DNA of 5,135 bases, taken from positions 1 through 5,135 of the forward strand of contig JAQTRB010000144.1 in NCBI GenBank assembly GCA_028712015.1, given 5' to 3'. How positions within the stretch are numbered: position 1 is the stretch's first letter; every line of letters starts with the position of its first letter. This stretch comes from Syntrophales bacterium. Its GTDB lineage: Bacteria; Desulfobacterota; Syntrophia; Syntrophales; UBA5619. Positions 5,015 to 5,135 of the stretch are shown here, piece after piece. The notes under the pieces are model-generated. The model ran no database searches. It was given only the letters and a program-made list of their open reading frames with translations, and was not told where the DNA came from. The position numbers and the translations under genes are program-made.

Positions 5015-5135
5015 TTGGACATTCTTTGGGATAAAACGGTTAAAATCCTTAAGGAAAAAGTAAGCCAACATAACTTTGATACCTGGATACGTCCGCTCCG
5101 GATCACCGCTATGGAGGGGGACTCTGTTCAACTTC
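5015..5135 (+). CDS. dnaA: Replication initiator DnaA, N-terminal domain only (3' end cut off by window)
   Basis: The last 121 bases encode the first 40 residues of DnaA, the AAA+ initiator that binds DnaA boxes and melts oriC. The segment is the start of domain I, which handles DnaA self-contact and helicase loading: ILWDKTVKILKEKVS (3-17), then the family-typical NFDTWIRPLR (20-29), then ITAMEGDSVQL. The start is TTG at 5015. An in-frame TGA at 5009-5011 rules out anything earlier, and no ATG appears in frame before residue 33, inside the conserved domain. AAGG (5002-5005) lies 9 nt before the TTG as a modest ribosome binding site, and it overlaps the third DnaA box. The domain stays open to the window's right edge, so the gene is partial and not broken. 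A non-ATG start is common for dnaA (E. coli uses GTG). Transcription is probably separate from parAB because of the terminator upstream. Confidence 0.93.
   Translation, partial: MDILWDKTVKILKEKVSQHNFDTWIRPLRITAMEGDSVQL

Overview
The window is GC-rich bacterial chromosome with every recognisable gene on the + strand. Its right half is the replication-origin neighbourhood: rsmG, parA, parB and the first 40 codons of dnaA. The left half holds a MipA/OmpV-type outer-membrane protein cut by the window's left edge, a small double-CDGSH iron-sulfur protein and a MOT1-type molybdate/sulfate transporter. An outer-membrane barrel implies a Gram-negative host. The gene content and protein style would suit a GC-rich deltaproteobacterium (Desulfobacterota, perhaps Syntrophia-like), but that placement is inference and no marker here proves it.

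Layout. Positions 1-847 are the mipA-like gene, whose true start lies to the left. Positions 848-1038 carry no gene, but hold an 8-bp hairpin and a textbook sigma-70 promoter (TTGACA, 17 bp, TATATT). That promoter drives the CDGSH gene at 1057-1296. A short leader with competing hairpins follows (1297-1390), then the transporter (1391-2512). rsmG (2538-3215) starts 25 nt after the transporter stop and is probably co-transcribed with it. A 94-bp gap, AT-rich in its first half, precedes parA (3310-4083). parB (4083-4928) shares one base with the parA stop. A long hairpin terminator sits on the parB stop codon. The last 50 bp before dnaA hold three closely spaced DnaA boxes. dnaA begins at a TTG codon (5015) and runs off the right edge.

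How the genes work together. ParA and ParB, with parS sites outside this window, segregate the origin region, and ParA-type proteins can also act on DnaA. DnaA initiates replication and, through the boxes in front of its gene, probably limits its own synthesis. RsmG modifies 16S rRNA and is a traditional origin neighbour, but the usual mnmG partner is replaced here by the transporter. The CDGSH protein and transporter have no obvious functional tie to replication. They look like passengers, with a possible link to metal-cofactor metabolism.

Most of the window is ordinary housekeeping DNA. The points worth a second look are the parB-dnaA junction with its DnaA boxes, the AT-rich gap in front of parA, and the structured leader of the transporter. 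I see no convincing undescribed system, mobile element, CRISPR array, tRNA or rRNA.
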